NCBI GenBank assembly: GCA_016184455.1
Contig: JACPCS010000106.1
Span: forward strand, 1-64,000
Direction of reading: 5' to 3'
DNA: 64,000 bases
Origin: Acidobacteriota bacterium
GTDB taxonomy: Bacteria; Acidobacteriota; Vicinamibacteria; Vicinamibacterales; UBA2999
The notes beneath the pieces were generated by a model. That model saw nothing but the letters and a program-made list of their open reading frames with translations, did not search any database and was not told the DNA's origin. Below are positions 1-8,569 of the stretch, piece after piece. Position numbers and translations under genes: made by a program. The stretch's first letter is position 1, and each line of letters opens with the position of its first letter.

Positions 1-735
1 CCCCTTGTCGTCCTTGCGCCCCAGCTCCTTCTGGATCGCCTTCATCTTCTCGTTGAGGTAGTACTCCTTCTGCGCCTTCTCCATCTGCTTCTTGACGCGG
101 GACTGGATGCGGCGGTCCACCTGGAGCTTGTCCACCTCGATCTCGAGGATGCCGGCGATGCGGTTGAGGCGCTCGAGCGGGGAGATGATCTCGAGCAGGT
201 TCTGCTTCTCGTCGACGCCGATGACGAGGTGCGCGGCGATCGTGTCGGCGAGCTTGCCGGGGTCGTCGACGCGCACGGCGGCGATCATCGCGTCGTAGTG
301 CAGGTTGTTCGAGAGCTTCACGTACTGCTCGAACAGCGACACGACGCGGCTCATCGTCGTCTCGACGTCGCCCTGCGCCGTCTCCTTCTGCTTCGGCAGC
401 ACCTTGACGACGACGCGATAGAAGCCCTTGTCTTCCTTCCACTCGATGGCGCGGGCGCGGTCGACGCCCTCGACGAGCACCTTGATGTTGCCGTCGGGGA
501 GCTTGAGGCTCTGCACGACGTTGGCGACGCACCCCATCGTGTAGATGTCGTCGGGGCGCGGGTCGTCGACCGACGCGTCGTGCTGCGCGGCGAGAAAGAT
601 GCGCTTGTCCTTCAGCAGCGCGTGCTCGAGCGCGCGGATCGACGAGGGCCGTCCGATGACGAACGGCATCATCATGTGCGGGAAGACGACCACGTCCCGG
701 AGCGGGACGATGGGCAGGGTTTCGTAGACTTCCAT
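1..735 (-). CDS. lon: ATP-dependent protease Lon, N-terminal part (runs off left edge)
   Basis: The ATG at 735-733 opens a frame that stays open to the window edge, giving the first 245 residues. They start [20 protein letters not shown] and show the LON substrate-binding (PUA-like) domain over roughly residues 7-200, then the start of the coiled helical region ([20 protein letters not shown]). Lon is a cytoplasmic AAA+ serine protease for misfolded proteins. The ATPase and protease domains lie outside the window. It sits downstream of tig, clpP and clpX on the same strand, the common quality-control cluster. An inverted repeat separates it from clpX. Confidence 0.95.
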   Translation of the reverse strand, partial: MEVYETLPIVPLRDVVVFPHMMMPFVIGRPSSIRALEHALLKDKRIFLAAQHDASVDDPRPDDIYTMGCVANVVQSLKLPDGNIKVLVEGVDRARAIEWKEDKGFYRVVVKVLPKQKETAQGDVETTMSRVVSLFEQYVKLSNNLHYDAMIAAVRVDDPGKLADTIAAHLVIGVDEKQNLLEIISPLERLNRIAGILEIEVDKLQVDRRIQSRVKKQMEKAQKEYYLNEKMKAIQKELGRKDDKG

Positions 736-745
736 TCAGATCCTC

Positions 746-815
746 GGCTTTGGGCCTTCGGCTTCCGGCTTTGGGCACGTCCGGCCCCAAAGCCCAAAGT
801 CCAAAGCCCGAAGCC
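746..815. repeat. Inverted word repeat between lon and clpX (GGCTTTGGGCCTTCGG family)
   Basis: The left arm (746-776) is made of CTTTGGGC/CTTCGGC words and the right arm (784-815) of GCCCAAAG/CCGAAGCC words, so the arms can pair imperfectly into a long hairpin. The right arm runs up to the clpX stop codon (817-815). It could act as a processing or attenuation hairpin between clpX and lon. Its build is like other word repeats in this window but its sequence is different. Confidence 0.8.
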
Positions 816-1933
816 TATCCAGCCTTTTCTATCAGTGTAATGGATTTGTCCTTGGCTTCGACGACCTCCCGGGTGACGACCACCTCGCGGAGCTTCTTCT
901 GGCCGGGGACCGAGTACATCAGGTCGAGCATCAGGTCCTCGATGATCATCCGCAGGCCCCTGGCGCCGATCTTGCGCGTCAACGCCGACTCCGCAATCGC
1001 CTCCAGCGCATCGTCGGTGAACCGCAGCTTGACGTTCTCGTACTCGAACAGCTTCTGGTACTGCCGCGTGATCGCGTTCCGCGGTTGGGTGAGGATCTGG
1101 ATGAGGGCCGGCTTGTCGAGCTCGTGCAGCGTGCCGACGACCGGCAGGCGGCCGACGAACTCCGGAATGAGGCCGTACTTGATGAGATCCTCGGGCTCCA
1201 CGGCCTCGAGCGTCTGGCCGACCTCGCGCGTCTGCACCGACTTCACGTCGGCCCTGAAGCCGAGCGTCTTCTTCCCGACGCGGCGGTCAATGACCTTCTC
1301 GAGGCCGACGAACGCGCCGCCGCAGATGAAGAGGATGTTCGTCGTGTCGACCTGGAAGAACTCCTGGTGCGGGTGCTTGCGGCCGCCCTGCGGCGGGACG
1401 TTGGCCACGGTGCCCTCGAGGATCTTGAGGAGCGCCTGCTGGACGCCCTCGCCCGACACGTCGCGCGTGATCGACGGGTTCTCGTCCTTGCGGCAGATCT
1501 TGTCGACCTCGTCGATGTAGATGATCCCCTGCTGGCACTTCTCGATGTCGAGCAGCGTCTTGCCCGTGCCGGTCGGGCCGATCAGCATGATGTTCGACTT
1601 GGTCAGCTCGACGTCGTTGCGGCTGCGCGGCTGCTTCTGGATCTCGATCCGCTTGTAATGGTTGTAGACGGCGACCGCGAGCTTCCTCTTGGTCCGCTCC
1701 TGACCGATGACGTACTCGTCGAGGAACTTCTTGATCTCCGGCGGCGAGGGGAGCGACGAGCGGACGCCGCGGTTCTCGAACCGGTTGTCGTCTGCAATGA
1801 TGTCGTTGCAGACCTCGACACACTCGTCGCAAATGAAGACCGTCGGCCCCGCAATCAGCTTGCGGACGTCGTTCTGGTCCTTGTTGCAGAACGAGCAGCG
1901 GAGAACCTCGCTCTCGCCGTTTTTCTTGACCAT
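815..1933 (-). CDS. clpX: ATP-dependent Clp protease ATP-binding subunit ClpX, with internal deletion
   Basis: ClpX is the AAA+ unfoldase that feeds ClpP. The zinc-binding domain is intact (C13, C16, C35, C38), as are Walker A (GPTGTGKT, residues 119-126), Walker B (IIYIDE, 137-142), the [10 protein letters not shown] loop and the C-terminal small domain. However, Walker A is followed directly by DIEKCQQG. In E. coli ClpX about 43 residues lie there, including the GYVG pore loop that grips substrate. The join is at codons 128/129 (about position 1550). Total length is 372 residues against about 420 usual. The frame is kept, but as read the protein should not translocate substrate. Either the deletion is real or the assembly lost about 129 bp. 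It lies 28 bp downstream of clpP. Confidence 0.9.
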   Translation of the reverse strand: MVKKNGESEVLRCSFCNKDQNDVRKLIAGPTVFICDECVEVCNDIIADDNRFENRGVRSSLPSPPEIKKFLDEYVIGQERTKRKLAVAVYNHYKRIEIQKQPRSRNDVELTKSNIMLIGPTGTGKTLLDIEKCQQGIIYIDEVDKICRKDENPSITRDVSGEGVQQALLKILEGTVANVPPQGGRKHPHQEFFQVDTTNILFICGGAFVGLEKVIDRRVGKKTLGFRADVKSVQTREVGQTLEAVEPEDLIKYGLIPEFVGRLPVVGTLHELDKPALIQILTQPRNAITRQYQKLFEYENVKLRFTDDALEAIAESALTRKIGARGLRMIIEDLMLDLMYSVPGQKKLREVVVTREVVEAKDKSITLIEKAG

Positions 1934-1961
1934 AAGCCGTCTCTACGGGCGTGCCTCCACT

Positions 1962-2573
1962 TTACACCCGTTTCCGGATGACGTCATCGATTATCCCGTA
2001 TTCCTTCCCCTGATCCGCCGACATGATGTAATCGCGCTCCGTGTCCTCCTGGATCCGCTTCAGCGGCTGCCCGGTGTGCACCACGAGGATCTCGTTCAAG
2101 CGCTCGCGCATGCGCAGGATCTCGCGCGCCGCGATGTCGATATCGGTGGCCTGGCCCGCCAGCCCCTGCATCAGCGGCTGATGGATCACGATGCGGGAAT
2201 TCGGGAGCGAGAACCGCTTTCCCTTCGTCCCCGCCGCGAGCAGCACCGCGGCCATCGAGGCCGCCTGCCCGATGCAGACCGTCTGCACGTGGGGCTTGAT
2301 GAACTGCATCGTGTCGTAGATCGCCAGCCCAGCCGTGATCGACCCCCCCGGACTGTTGATGTACATCATGATGTCCTTGTCCGGGTCCTCGGCCTCGAGG
2401 AACAGCATCTGCGCAATCACGAGGTTCGCAATCGCGTCGTCGATCGGCGTGCCGATCATGATGATGTTGTCCTTCAGCAGCCGCGAAAAAATGTCGTACG
2501 CACGCTCGCCGCGGTTGGTCTGTTCGACCACCATGGGCACCAGTTGGGCGCGGGGTTCACTCGAATAGGGCAT
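1962..2573 (-). CDS. clpP: ATP-dependent Clp protease proteolytic subunit ClpP
   Basis: This is the serine peptidase that forms the double heptameric chamber working with ClpX. The 203-residue length is normal. The nucleophile serine is in [14 protein letters not shown] and the catalytic histidine in IVIHQP; the third residue (Asp) lies in the C-terminal region. The start is the ATG at 2573, giving [20 protein letters not shown] with no long propeptide. It lies 8 bp downstream of tig and just upstream of clpX, so the three genes are probably co-transcribed. Its partner clpX appears internally deleted, so whether this ClpP has a working unfoldase here is open. Confidence 0.97.
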   Translation of the reverse strand: MPYSSEPRAQLVPMVVEQTNRGERAYDIFSRLLKDNIIMIGTPIDDAIANLVIAQMLFLEAEDPDKDIMMYINSPGGSITAGLAIYDTMQFIKPHVQTVCIGQAASMAAVLLAAGTKGKRFSLPNSRIVIHQPLMQGLAGQATDIDIAAREILRMRERLNEILVVHTGQPLKRIQEDTERDYIMSADQGKEYGIIDDVIRKRV

Positions 2574-2581
2574 GTGCGAAA

Positions 2582-3883
2582 TTAGCGACCGGTCGGGGCG
2601 TTACTGGCGGGTTCGCTCGTCATCTTAGCACGCGACAAGACCAAGTCAACCGCCTTCTCCCGCCGCAACCCTGCATGAAGACGCGAGATCCCGCCCTCCT
2701 TCTCGAGCTGCGCCCGGATCGCCGCCGCCGTCCGGCCCGACCGCGCCGCGAACCGCTCGATCTCCTTATCGACATCTTCGCGGCCAACCGTAATCTGCTC
2801 TCGCCGGGCGATCTCGTCGAGGGCCAGCGCACTGGCCACCGCGCCGCGCGCGGGTTCCCGCTGGGCTTCACGGAATTGCGCCCAGTCGATCCCCGCCTGG
2901 CGCGGGTCGACGTTCTGGGCCATGACCTGGCGGGCGAACTCCTCGACGCGCCGATCCATCTCGTGCTCGACGAGCGACGAGGGGAGCTCGAAGGGCACGC
3001 GCGTGGCGAGCTGCCGGAACAGGTCGGCGCGCATCTGCCGGCGCGCGTTCTCGCGCGCCTCCTCTTCGAGGTCGGCGCGGATTCGATCGCGCAGCGCCGC
3101 CAGCGACTCGAACGCCCCCACGTCCTTCGCGAACTCGTCGTCCAGATCCGGCAGCACGCGCCGCCGGATGCTCCTGATCGTGACGGCGTAGGTCTGGTCC
3201 GTCCCGGCCAGTTCGGCGACCGCATAGTCGTCGGGGAAACGAATCGTGAACGTCCGTGAGGCGCCGACGTCGAGGCCCAGGAGGTTCGCGTCGAAGTCGG
3301 GCGGATTGCCCGCCGCGCCGAGTTGAATCGAGACCTCGTCGTGATGATCGGTCTTGCCGTCGGGACCGGTGCGATCGAGCTGCACGGCCACGGTGTCGTC
3401 GGCCGCGACCGGCCGTCCCTCCACCGTCTCGTACTTCGCGGCACGCTCGCGCAGCCGCTGCAGCACCTCGTCGACGGCACCCTCGGCCACGTCCGAGGAG
3501 GAGTGCCGCAAGACGATCGAGGACAACTCTCCGGGGTCGAAAGGCGGAACCGTCTCGAACGCGGCCGTGAACTTCAGCGGTTGTCCCTCGGCCAGCTCGA
3601 CGTCCTTGATGTTCGGCGTGTCAACCGGTTCGATGCCGCGCTCCTGCAGCGCCTCCTCGACGGCGCGGGGGACGATGCCGTGCATGACGTCGTGCAGAAT
3701 CTCGTCGCGGAAGCGCTGCTTGACGACGCTCTGGGGCACTTTGCCGGGCCGGAACCCGGGCAGGCGGGCGCGCCTGGTGTAGTCGCGCGCGACCCGATCG
3801 ATCTCGGCGTCGACGACGTCGGTCGGGATTTCGATCGTGACGGTCTTCCGGGTCTCGCTGACGTCGGTGAATTCGGTTTTCAT
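2582..3883 (-). CDS. tig: Trigger factor (ribosome-bound chaperone and prolyl isomerase)
   Basis: The 433-residue protein has the expected order: N-terminal ribosome-binding domain with the signature region [16 protein letters not shown] (about residues 45-60), a central FKBP-like domain, and a helical C-terminal chaperone domain rich in charged residues. Trigger factor binds nascent chains at the ribosome exit. The start ATG at 3883 gives [20 protein letters not shown]. It heads the tig-clpP-clpX-lon cluster and begins 14 bp downstream of the tRNA-Leu gene on the same strand. Confidence 0.95.
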   Translation of the reverse strand: MKTEFTDVSETRKTVTIEIPTDVVDAEIDRVARDYTRRARLPGFRPGKVPQSVVKQRFRDEILHDVMHGIVPRAVEEALQERGIEPVDTPNIKDVELAEGQPLKFTAAFETVPPFDPGELSSIVLRHSSSDVAEGAVDEVLQRLRERAAKYETVEGRPVAADDTVAVQLDRTGPDGKTDHHDEVSIQLGAAGNPPDFDANLLGLDVGASRTFTIRFPDDYAVAELAGTDQTYAVTIRSIRRRVLPDLDDEFAKDVGAFESLAALRDRIRADLEEEARENARRQMRADLFRQLATRVPFELPSSLVEHEMDRRVEEFARQVMAQNVDPRQAGIDWAQFREAQREPARGAVASALALDEIARREQITVGREDVDKEIERFAARSGRTAAAIRAQLEKEGGISRLHAGLRREKAVDLVLSRAKMTSEPASNAPTGR

Positions 3884-3897
3884 GAATTAGTAGGCAG

Positions 3898-3981
3898 TGC
3901 GAAAGGGGAGACTTGAACTCCCACGGCCTCACGGCCACCAGATCCTAAGTCTGGCGCGTCTGCCAGTTCCGCCACTTTCGC
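3898..3981 (-). tRNA. tRNA-Leu (anticodon UAG)
   Basis: The minus strand folds as a class II (long variable arm) tRNA of 84 nt. The acceptor stem is GCGAAAG (3981-3975) paired with CTTTCGC (3905-3899), and the discriminator base is A. The anticodon stem-loop reads CAGACTTAGGATCTG, giving anticodon TAG. The T arm is GGGAGTTCAAGTCTCCC. The 3' CCA is not encoded. The gene lies just upstream of tig. Confidence 0.95.
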
Positions 3982-4051
3982 CCGAACTGAGCCTAACAGG
4001 AAATCGTGCGAGAGTGCGACGCTGCGCCTGTTGCGCTATCATCTCGATCGT

Positions 4052-4345
4052 ATGCCGACCCCTCCGGGGAATGACCTATTTCACGGCCTCTTCGAGTGGC
4101 GCCGCGAGACGAGCGGCGCCTCCTTGCGGTTAGCCGTCAGCCAGAAGTTCGAGACCGTGCGGACCGTCCCGTGTCCCGATACGGGCCGTCCGTTGCGCGT
4201 TGCGACAGTCGAGGTGAGCGATCGGGCCGTCTGTCCCGCATGCGCGCAGCTCGGCGCCGGCGGCTATGTCTCGTTTGTCAGCGACCTACGCTTGGCCTTT
4301 GCCTGTCCCAGCTGCCGCAAGCTGATCTGGATAGCGGGAGCATAG
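4052..4345 (+). CDS. Small zinc-ribbon-like protein of unknown function
   Basis: The 97-residue product carries two cysteine pairs, CPAC and CPSC (near the C-terminus), typical of a zinc ribbon, plus a lone earlier CPDTG. I do not recognise a family. I chose the ATG at 4052 over an in-frame TTG at 4031 because a TATCAT hexamer (4036-4041) lies 10 nt upstream of the ATG, which could be a -10 box for a near-leaderless transcript. Its last 60 bp overlap the end of the convergent adenine methylase gene, so one of the two 3' ends may be wrongly read through. Confidence 0.6.
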   Translation: MPTPPGNDLFHGLFEWRRETSGASLRLAVSQKFETVRTVPCPDTGRPLRVATVEVSDRAVCPACAQLGAGGYVSFVSDLRLAFACPSCRKLIWIAGA

Positions 4346-5296
4346 CCCGCTTTTCGCCATCCGCAGCCGCCCGCGCGATGTGCCGGCGTTGCTGACGATC
4401 AGCTCGTCCACCGGGCCGCGCAGGTCCGCCCGCGAGTTGATGGCGCGGCGCGCCGGCACGCGTCGCACCCGGAGGCCGGCGCGCGCGGCGTCGGGAGTGG
4501 CATAGGCCGCTTCGATCTCCGGCGCACTCGAGTTCGACAGCAGGACCGTCGCGCCGCGGCGGGCCGCGGCAACCACGGCGTTGCGCAGGCGCGCGTGGTC
4601 GAACGCGCCGAAACCGCCGGCGGTGTACTGCGCAAAGCTCGCCGTGCGGGTGACCGGCGCGTACGGCGGATCGCCGTACACGAAATCACCGCCGTGCGCA
4701 TCGGCGAGCGTCGTCTCGAACGGTGCGCATTCGATCGTGACGCCATCGGCGCCCAGGACGCGAGCCACGGCGCGGACGTGATCCGGATCGCAGATGCGCG
4801 GATTGATGTAGCGGCCCGTCGGCACATTGAACCGGCCGCGCCGATTGAGGCGGAACAGCCCGTTGAACCCCGTCCGGTTCAGATACACGAACATCGCGGC
4901 GAGCGCCGGAGTATAGGCGGCGGCGGTGCGGTCGCCAAGCGCCGCCCGCGCCGGGTTGAACCGGCGATCGCGGACGTCGTAGTAGCAGGATGCGCCGCGC
5001 TCGCGGTGTTCCCGCTCGAGTGCCCTCAGCACCGCGATCACCGCGTCGGCATCGTCGCGCACGACACGGTAGCAGCCGATGAGATCGGGGTTGACGTCGG
5101 CCAGACGCACACGCCGTCCCGCCAGGCGGCCGGCGGCGTGCAAGTCGAAGAACACGGCGCCGCTGCCGACGAACGGCTCGATGTAGCGATCGAAGTCAGG
5201 AGGATAGTCCCGGCGCAGCTCGGCGAGCAGCTGGCGCTTGCCGCCGGCCCATTTGAGCAGGGGCCGGATCACGGAGGAGTCGGCTGCCGCACGCAT
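4286..5296 (-). CDS. dam: D12-class DNA adenine N6-methyltransferase (Dam-like)
   Basis: Motif I-like LKWAGGKRQLL (about residues 13-23) and catalytic DPPY (in VYGDPPYAP) mark an alpha-type (D12) N6-adenine methyltransferase of the Dam family, which moves a methyl group from S-adenosylmethionine to adenine, usually in GATC. No restriction gene is adjacent, so it is probably an orphan regulatory or repair methylase. The protein is 336 residues; the last about 35 are a basic tail after the usual end of the domain and overlap the convergent zinc-ribbon gene by 60 bp. It is the last gene of a minus-strand run, 18 bp after gmhA. Confidence 0.88.
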   Translation of the reverse strand: MRAAADSSVIRPLLKWAGGKRQLLAELRRDYPPDFDRYIEPFVGSGAVFFDLHAAGRLAGRRVRLADVNPDLIGCYRVVRDDADAVIAVLRALEREHRERGASCYYDVRDRRFNPARAALGDRTAAAYTPALAAMFVYLNRTGFNGLFRLNRRGRFNVPTGRYINPRICDPDHVRAVARVLGADGVTIECAPFETTLADAHGGDFVYGDPPYAPVTRTASFAQYTAGGFGAFDHARLRNAVVAAARRGATVLLSNSSAPEIEAAYATPDAARAGLRVRRVPARRAINSRADLRGPVDELIVSNAGTSRGRLRMAKSGLCSRYPDQLAAAGTGKGQA

Positions 5297-5314
5297 GTGC
5301 CTGTTATCGGCCGA

Positions 5315-5899
5315 TCACTCGCGGATCGGAGTCCCGCAGAGCGCCTTCATGACGACGTGACCGAACATCAGGTGCACGTCCTCGCACAGCTGCATGTCGA
5401 AGGAGGGAACCCACACCACATGCTTCGCGATCCGTTTCAGCCGGCCGCCGTCGTAGCCCACCAGCGCCAGCGTGTCGGCGCCGGCGCCGTGGGCGTACTC
5501 GACCGCGTTGACGACGTTCGGTGAGTTGCCGCTGCCGCTGATGGCGATGACGAGGTCGTCGGGCTCGAGGATCGCCCGGAGCTGGCCCGTGAAGATCTCC
5601 TCGAACGACACGTCGTTGGCAAACGCGGTCACCATGCCGAGGTTGTCGCACAGTGAGAGGCCGCGGAACTTCTTTCCCGTGGCCAGGTTCACCATCTTGT
5701 TCCAGTCGGTGATGAAGTGCGAGGCGGCATACGCGCTGCCGCCGTTGCCGCACGTGATGATCTGGCGGCCCGCCTCGAACTTCGCCCGGACGAGCGCCAC
5801 GCCCGCCTCGAACGCGCGGAGGTCGAGCTTGCCCACGAGCAGGCGGTGCGCGTCGAGATAGGCCGCAGCGGACGGGGGATTGCTCATGTCGTTCTCCAT
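5315..5899 (-). CDS. gmhA: SIS-domain sugar-phosphate isomerase, GmhA-like (sedoheptulose-7-phosphate isomerase)
   Basis: The 194-residue single SIS domain has the phosphosugar-binding loop CGNGGSA near the N-terminus and SGSGNSPNVVNAVEYA in the middle. GmhA converts sedoheptulose 7-phosphate to D-glycero-manno-heptose 7-phosphate for lipopolysaccharide core or S-layer glycans. The context supports surface sugar synthesis: it follows an aminotransferase by 3 bp and an NDP-sugar epimerase. DiaA-like SIS proteins are similar, so the exact substrate is inferred. ATG at 5899 (MENDMSN) or 5887 (MSN) could start it. Confidence 0.8.
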   Translation of the reverse strand: MENDMSNPPSAAAYLDAHRLLVGKLDLRAFEAGVALVRAKFEAGRQIITCGNGGSAYAASHFITDWNKMVNLATGKKFRGLSLCDNLGMVTAFANDVSFEEIFTGQLRAILEPDDLVIAISGSGNSPNVVNAVEYAHGAGADTLALVGYDGGRLKRIAKHVVWVPSFDMQLCEDVHLMFGHVVMKALCGTPIRE

Positions 5900-5902
5900 C
5901 GG

Positions 5903-7057
5903 TCAGACGGCAACCGTCTCACCGAGCACTGCACCGAGCGCACGGCACACCGTCTCCTGTTCCGCCTCGGTGAGCGACGGGTACATCGGGAGCGAGAAGA
6001 TCTCCCGCGCGGCCCGCTCGGCCTCGGGAAAGCTCCCCTCGCGGTATCCCAGCGCCTCGTACGCGGGCATCAGATGAATGGGCCGCGGATAGCTCACGTT
6101 GAGCAGCACCCCGCGCTCGGCCATCTCCGACAGGATGCGATCGCGTTCCGGATGACGGCACACGTACAGATGGTAGACATGCGTGTTGCCCGGACGCGTC
6201 CGTGGCCGCACGATCGACGTGTGCGTGAGCGCGTCGTCGTAGCGGGTCGCAATCGTCTGCCGGCGCGCGATATCGGCGTCGAGATGGGCCATTTTCACGA
6301 GCAGAATGGCCGCCTGCACTTCGTCGAGCCGCGCGTTGTATCCATGCTCGAGGGCGGAGTACGCCAGCTTCGCCTCGCGCACGCCGGGATCACCGGTGCC
6401 GAACCCCTCCATGCCATAGAACCGCAGCCGCCGCACCCGCGCGTCGAGGCCGTCGTCGCCCGTCAGCACGATGCCGCCATCGCCGTATGCCCCGAGCGTC
6501 TTGGTGGGGTAGAACGAAAACGCCGCGATCTCGGCGAGTGATCCGCACCGGCGGCCGTCCTGCGACGCGCCGTGGCTCTGCGCGCAGTCCTCGAGGACGC
6601 GGACGCCGCGGCGCGTGGCGATCCGATGGACGGCGGCCATATCGACGCACTGCCCGAAGAGATGGACCGGCACCACACAGGCGGTGCGCTCCGTCGTCGC
6701 CGCCTCGAGCTGGCCGGCATCCATCAGGTAGGTCTCGCGGTCGATGTCGACGAAGCGTGGGATTCCGCCGGCGTTGACGATCGCCGCCACGGTCGGCACG
6801 GCCGTGTTGGGGACCGTGATCACCTCGGATCCGGGCGCAACGCCAAGCGCCCGCAGCGACAACGTCAGCGCGTTGGTGCCGTTGTCGACGCCGATGCCGT
6901 GCCGGGCGCCGCAGTAGGCGGCAAACGCCTCCTCGAACTGCCGGACGTGCGGGCCCAGGATCAGCCGGCCCGACTGAAACACCCGATCGACGGCTGCGAG
7001 AATCTCGTCGCGGCGGGCGCGATACTCCTCGAGATAATCCCAGACCTTGATGCTCAT
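5903..7057 (-). CDS. DegT/DnrJ/EryC1/StrS-family PLP aminotransferase
   Basis: The 384-residue protein is a nucleotide-sugar aminotransferase of the DegT/StrS fold. The PLP lysine is in FYPTKTLGAYGDGG, the preceding acidic-histidine motif in LEDCAQSHGA, and the substrate pocket loop near the N-terminus is VDNGTNAL. Such enzymes transfer an amino group to a keto sugar carried on UDP, dTDP or GDP. Next to a GME-like epimerase and GmhA it probably makes an amino sugar for lipopolysaccharide or capsule; the donor sugar cannot be read from the sequence. It starts at ATG 7057 and ends 3 bp before gmhA. Confidence 0.9.
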   Translation of the reverse strand: MSIKVWDYLEEYRARRDEILAAVDRVFQSGRLILGPHVRQFEEAFAAYCGARHGIGVDNGTNALTLSLRALGVAPGSEVITVPNTAVPTVAAIVNAGGIPRFVDIDRETYLMDAGQLEAATTERTACVVPVHLFGQCVDMAAVHRIATRRGVRVLEDCAQSHGASQDGRRCGSLAEIAAFSFYPTKTLGAYGDGGIVLTGDDGLDARVRRLRFYGMEGFGTGDPGVREAKLAYSALEHGYNARLDEVQAAILLVKMAHLDADIARRQTIATRYDDALTHTSIVRPRTRPGNTHVYHLYVCRHPERDRILSEMAERGVLLNVSYPRPIHLMPAYEALGYREGSFPEAERAAREIFSLPMYPSLTEAEQETVCRALGAVLGETVAV

Positions 7058-7097
7058 CGCGTCGGCGCACCGCCGGGAGAAAGCGGCATGGTCGCGA

Positions 7098-8099
7098 TCA
7101 GGCGTAGACGCGGCGCTTGTCGGCAGGCAGCCGCATCTGCTGATGGATCCACGCGTAGGTCTTCGCCATGCCGTCGCGGAGCCGCATCGACGGCGCCCAG
7201 CCGAGCGTGCGGCGGATCAGCGCGTTGTCGCTCGAGCGCCCGCGGACGCCCTTCGGAGCGCTCAGGTCATAGCGCCGACGGAGCCGCACACCCGCAATCT
7301 CCTCCACGATGTCGACGAGCTGGTTGATCGTGACCAGCTCGTCGCTGCCGATGTTGAGCGGATCCCGCATGTCGCTCGCCATCAGCGCGCGCGTCCCGTA
7401 GATGCAGTCGTCGATGTAGGTGAAGCTCCGCGTCTGCTCGCCGTCGCCCCATATCTCGATCTCGTCGTCGCCCGCGAGCTGCGCGGCAATCACCTTGCGG
7501 CAGATGGCCGCCGGCGCCTTCTCGCGGCCGCCTTCGAACGTCCCGTGCGGTCCGTACACGTTGTGATACCGGCCGATGCGCGTCTCCAGCCCGAAGTCCT
7601 CGCGGAAATGTCGGCACATCCGCTCGCCGAACAGCTTTTCCCAGCCGTAGCCGTCTTCGGGCATCGCGGGGTAGGCGTCCGTTTCCTCGAGGGGAGTGAC
7701 GTCAGGGGACGTCTGCTTATCCGCCGCATACACGCAGGCAGACGAAGCAAAGAAATAGCGTTCGGCAACCGCCTCGCGCGCGGCCATCAGCATGTGCGTG
7801 TTGATGAGCACCGAGAGCATGCACTCGGCCTTGTGGGCCTCGATGAACCCCATGCCGCCCATGTCACACGCCAGGTTGTAGATTTCCCGCGCGCCCCGCG
7901 CCGCTTCGCGGCACGCATCGCGCTCGCGGAGGTCGAGCCGCCGGTTGTCAGCGCCCGGCAGTCCCTGAAACCACTCGTCGATCGGTTTGATGTCGACCGC
8001 GCGAATCCGTCGGTAGCCGGCGCGCATGAGATCGGCGACGAGATGGCCGCCGATGAATCCGCCGGCGCCGGTGACGACGACCAGGTCGTCCTTGCTCAT
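7098..8099 (-). CDS. NAD-dependent epimerase, GDP-mannose 3,5-epimerase-like
   Basis: This 333-residue extended short-chain dehydrogenase has the Rossmann motif GAGGFIGGH at residues 11-19. Family-specific signatures match plant-type GDP-mannose 3,5-epimerase closely: NLACDMGGMGFI, the catalytic cysteine in SSACVY, the YxxxK pair in YGWEKL, REKAPAAICRK, and WGDGEQTRSFTYIDD. The enzyme epimerises GDP-mannose at C3 and C5. In bacteria, relatives also act on GDP-heptoses, and a GmhA-like gene two genes downstream favours a heptose or 6-deoxyheptose role. It starts 9 bp after the FKBP gene. Confidence 0.85.
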   Translation of the reverse strand: MSKDDLVVVTGAGGFIGGHLVADLMRAGYRRIRAVDIKPIDEWFQGLPGADNRRLDLRERDACREAARGAREIYNLACDMGGMGFIEAHKAECMLSVLINTHMLMAAREAVAERYFFASSACVYAADKQTSPDVTPLEETDAYPAMPEDGYGWEKLFGERMCRHFREDFGLETRIGRYHNVYGPHGTFEGGREKAPAAICRKVIAAQLAGDDEIEIWGDGEQTRSFTYIDDCIYGTRALMASDMRDPLNIGSDELVTINQLVDIVEEIAGVRLRRRYDLSAPKGVRGRSSDNALIRRTLGWAPSMRLRDGMAKTYAWIHQQMRLPADKRRVYA

Positions 8100-8108
8100 C
8101 CGTTCATC

Positions 8109-8540
8109 TTATCGGACGTCGAGCAGCTCCACATCGAAGAGGAGCGTCGCGTTCGGCGGGATCACGCCTCCGGCGCCGCGGGCGCCATACCCCATCGCCG
8201 GTGGAATCGTCAGCGTCCGCTGTCCGCCGACTTTCATGCCGGCGACGCCTTCGTCCCATCCCCGGATCACCTCACCGGCCCCGAGGTTGAACGTAAAGGG
8301 CTCGTTGCGGTCGCGCGAGCTGTCGAACTTCGCGCCCTTGTGGTCGGGCCGCGACGCGTCGTAGAGCCATCCCGTGTAGTGCACGGTCACCGTGCGTCCG
8401 GCCTGCGCCTCGGCGCCGCTGCCGGCGCGCGCGTCGGCTTTGATGAGTTCGCTCACGGTGCCTGTCTCCGTGCTGCTGCCGCAGCCGGCCGCAAGGAGGA
8501 TCATGATGACGAGCGGCCCTCTCGTCAGAATGCGCTGCAT
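8109..8540 (-). CDS. FKBP-type peptidyl-prolyl isomerase, lipoprotein
   Basis: The 143-residue protein begins with a lipoprotein signal (lipobox LAAGC, Cys at about residue 20), then one FKBP domain: [40 protein letters not shown], and the C-terminal [10 protein letters not shown]. It should act on prolyl bonds in envelope proteins while anchored by its lipid. It is the first gene of the minus-strand run towards dam. Its start codon is only 29 bp from the divergent sppA start, and a perfect TATAAT lies 6 nt upstream of the ATG. Confidence 0.93.
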   Translation of the reverse strand: MQRILTRGPLVIMILLAAGCGSSTETGTVSELIKADARAGSGAEAQAGRTVTVHYTGWLYDASRPDHKGAKFDSSRDRNEPFTFNLGAGEVIRGWDEGVAGMKVGGQRTLTIPPAMGYGARGAGGVIPPNATLLFDVELLDVR

Positions 8541-8546
8541 CGCGCG

Positions 8547-8552
8547 ATTATA
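8547..8552 (-). promoter_or_regulatory. Probable -10 box (TATAAT) for a leaderless FKBP transcript
   Basis: On the minus strand TATAAT is followed by CGCGCG and then the FKBP start ATG (8540). Initiation 6-7 nt downstream of a -10 box would fall on the A of the ATG, giving a leaderless mRNA. No good -35 (TTGACA) is visible at the usual distance. Confidence 0.5.
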
Positions 8553-8569
8553 CGTGCAGGAGGTTTCTC

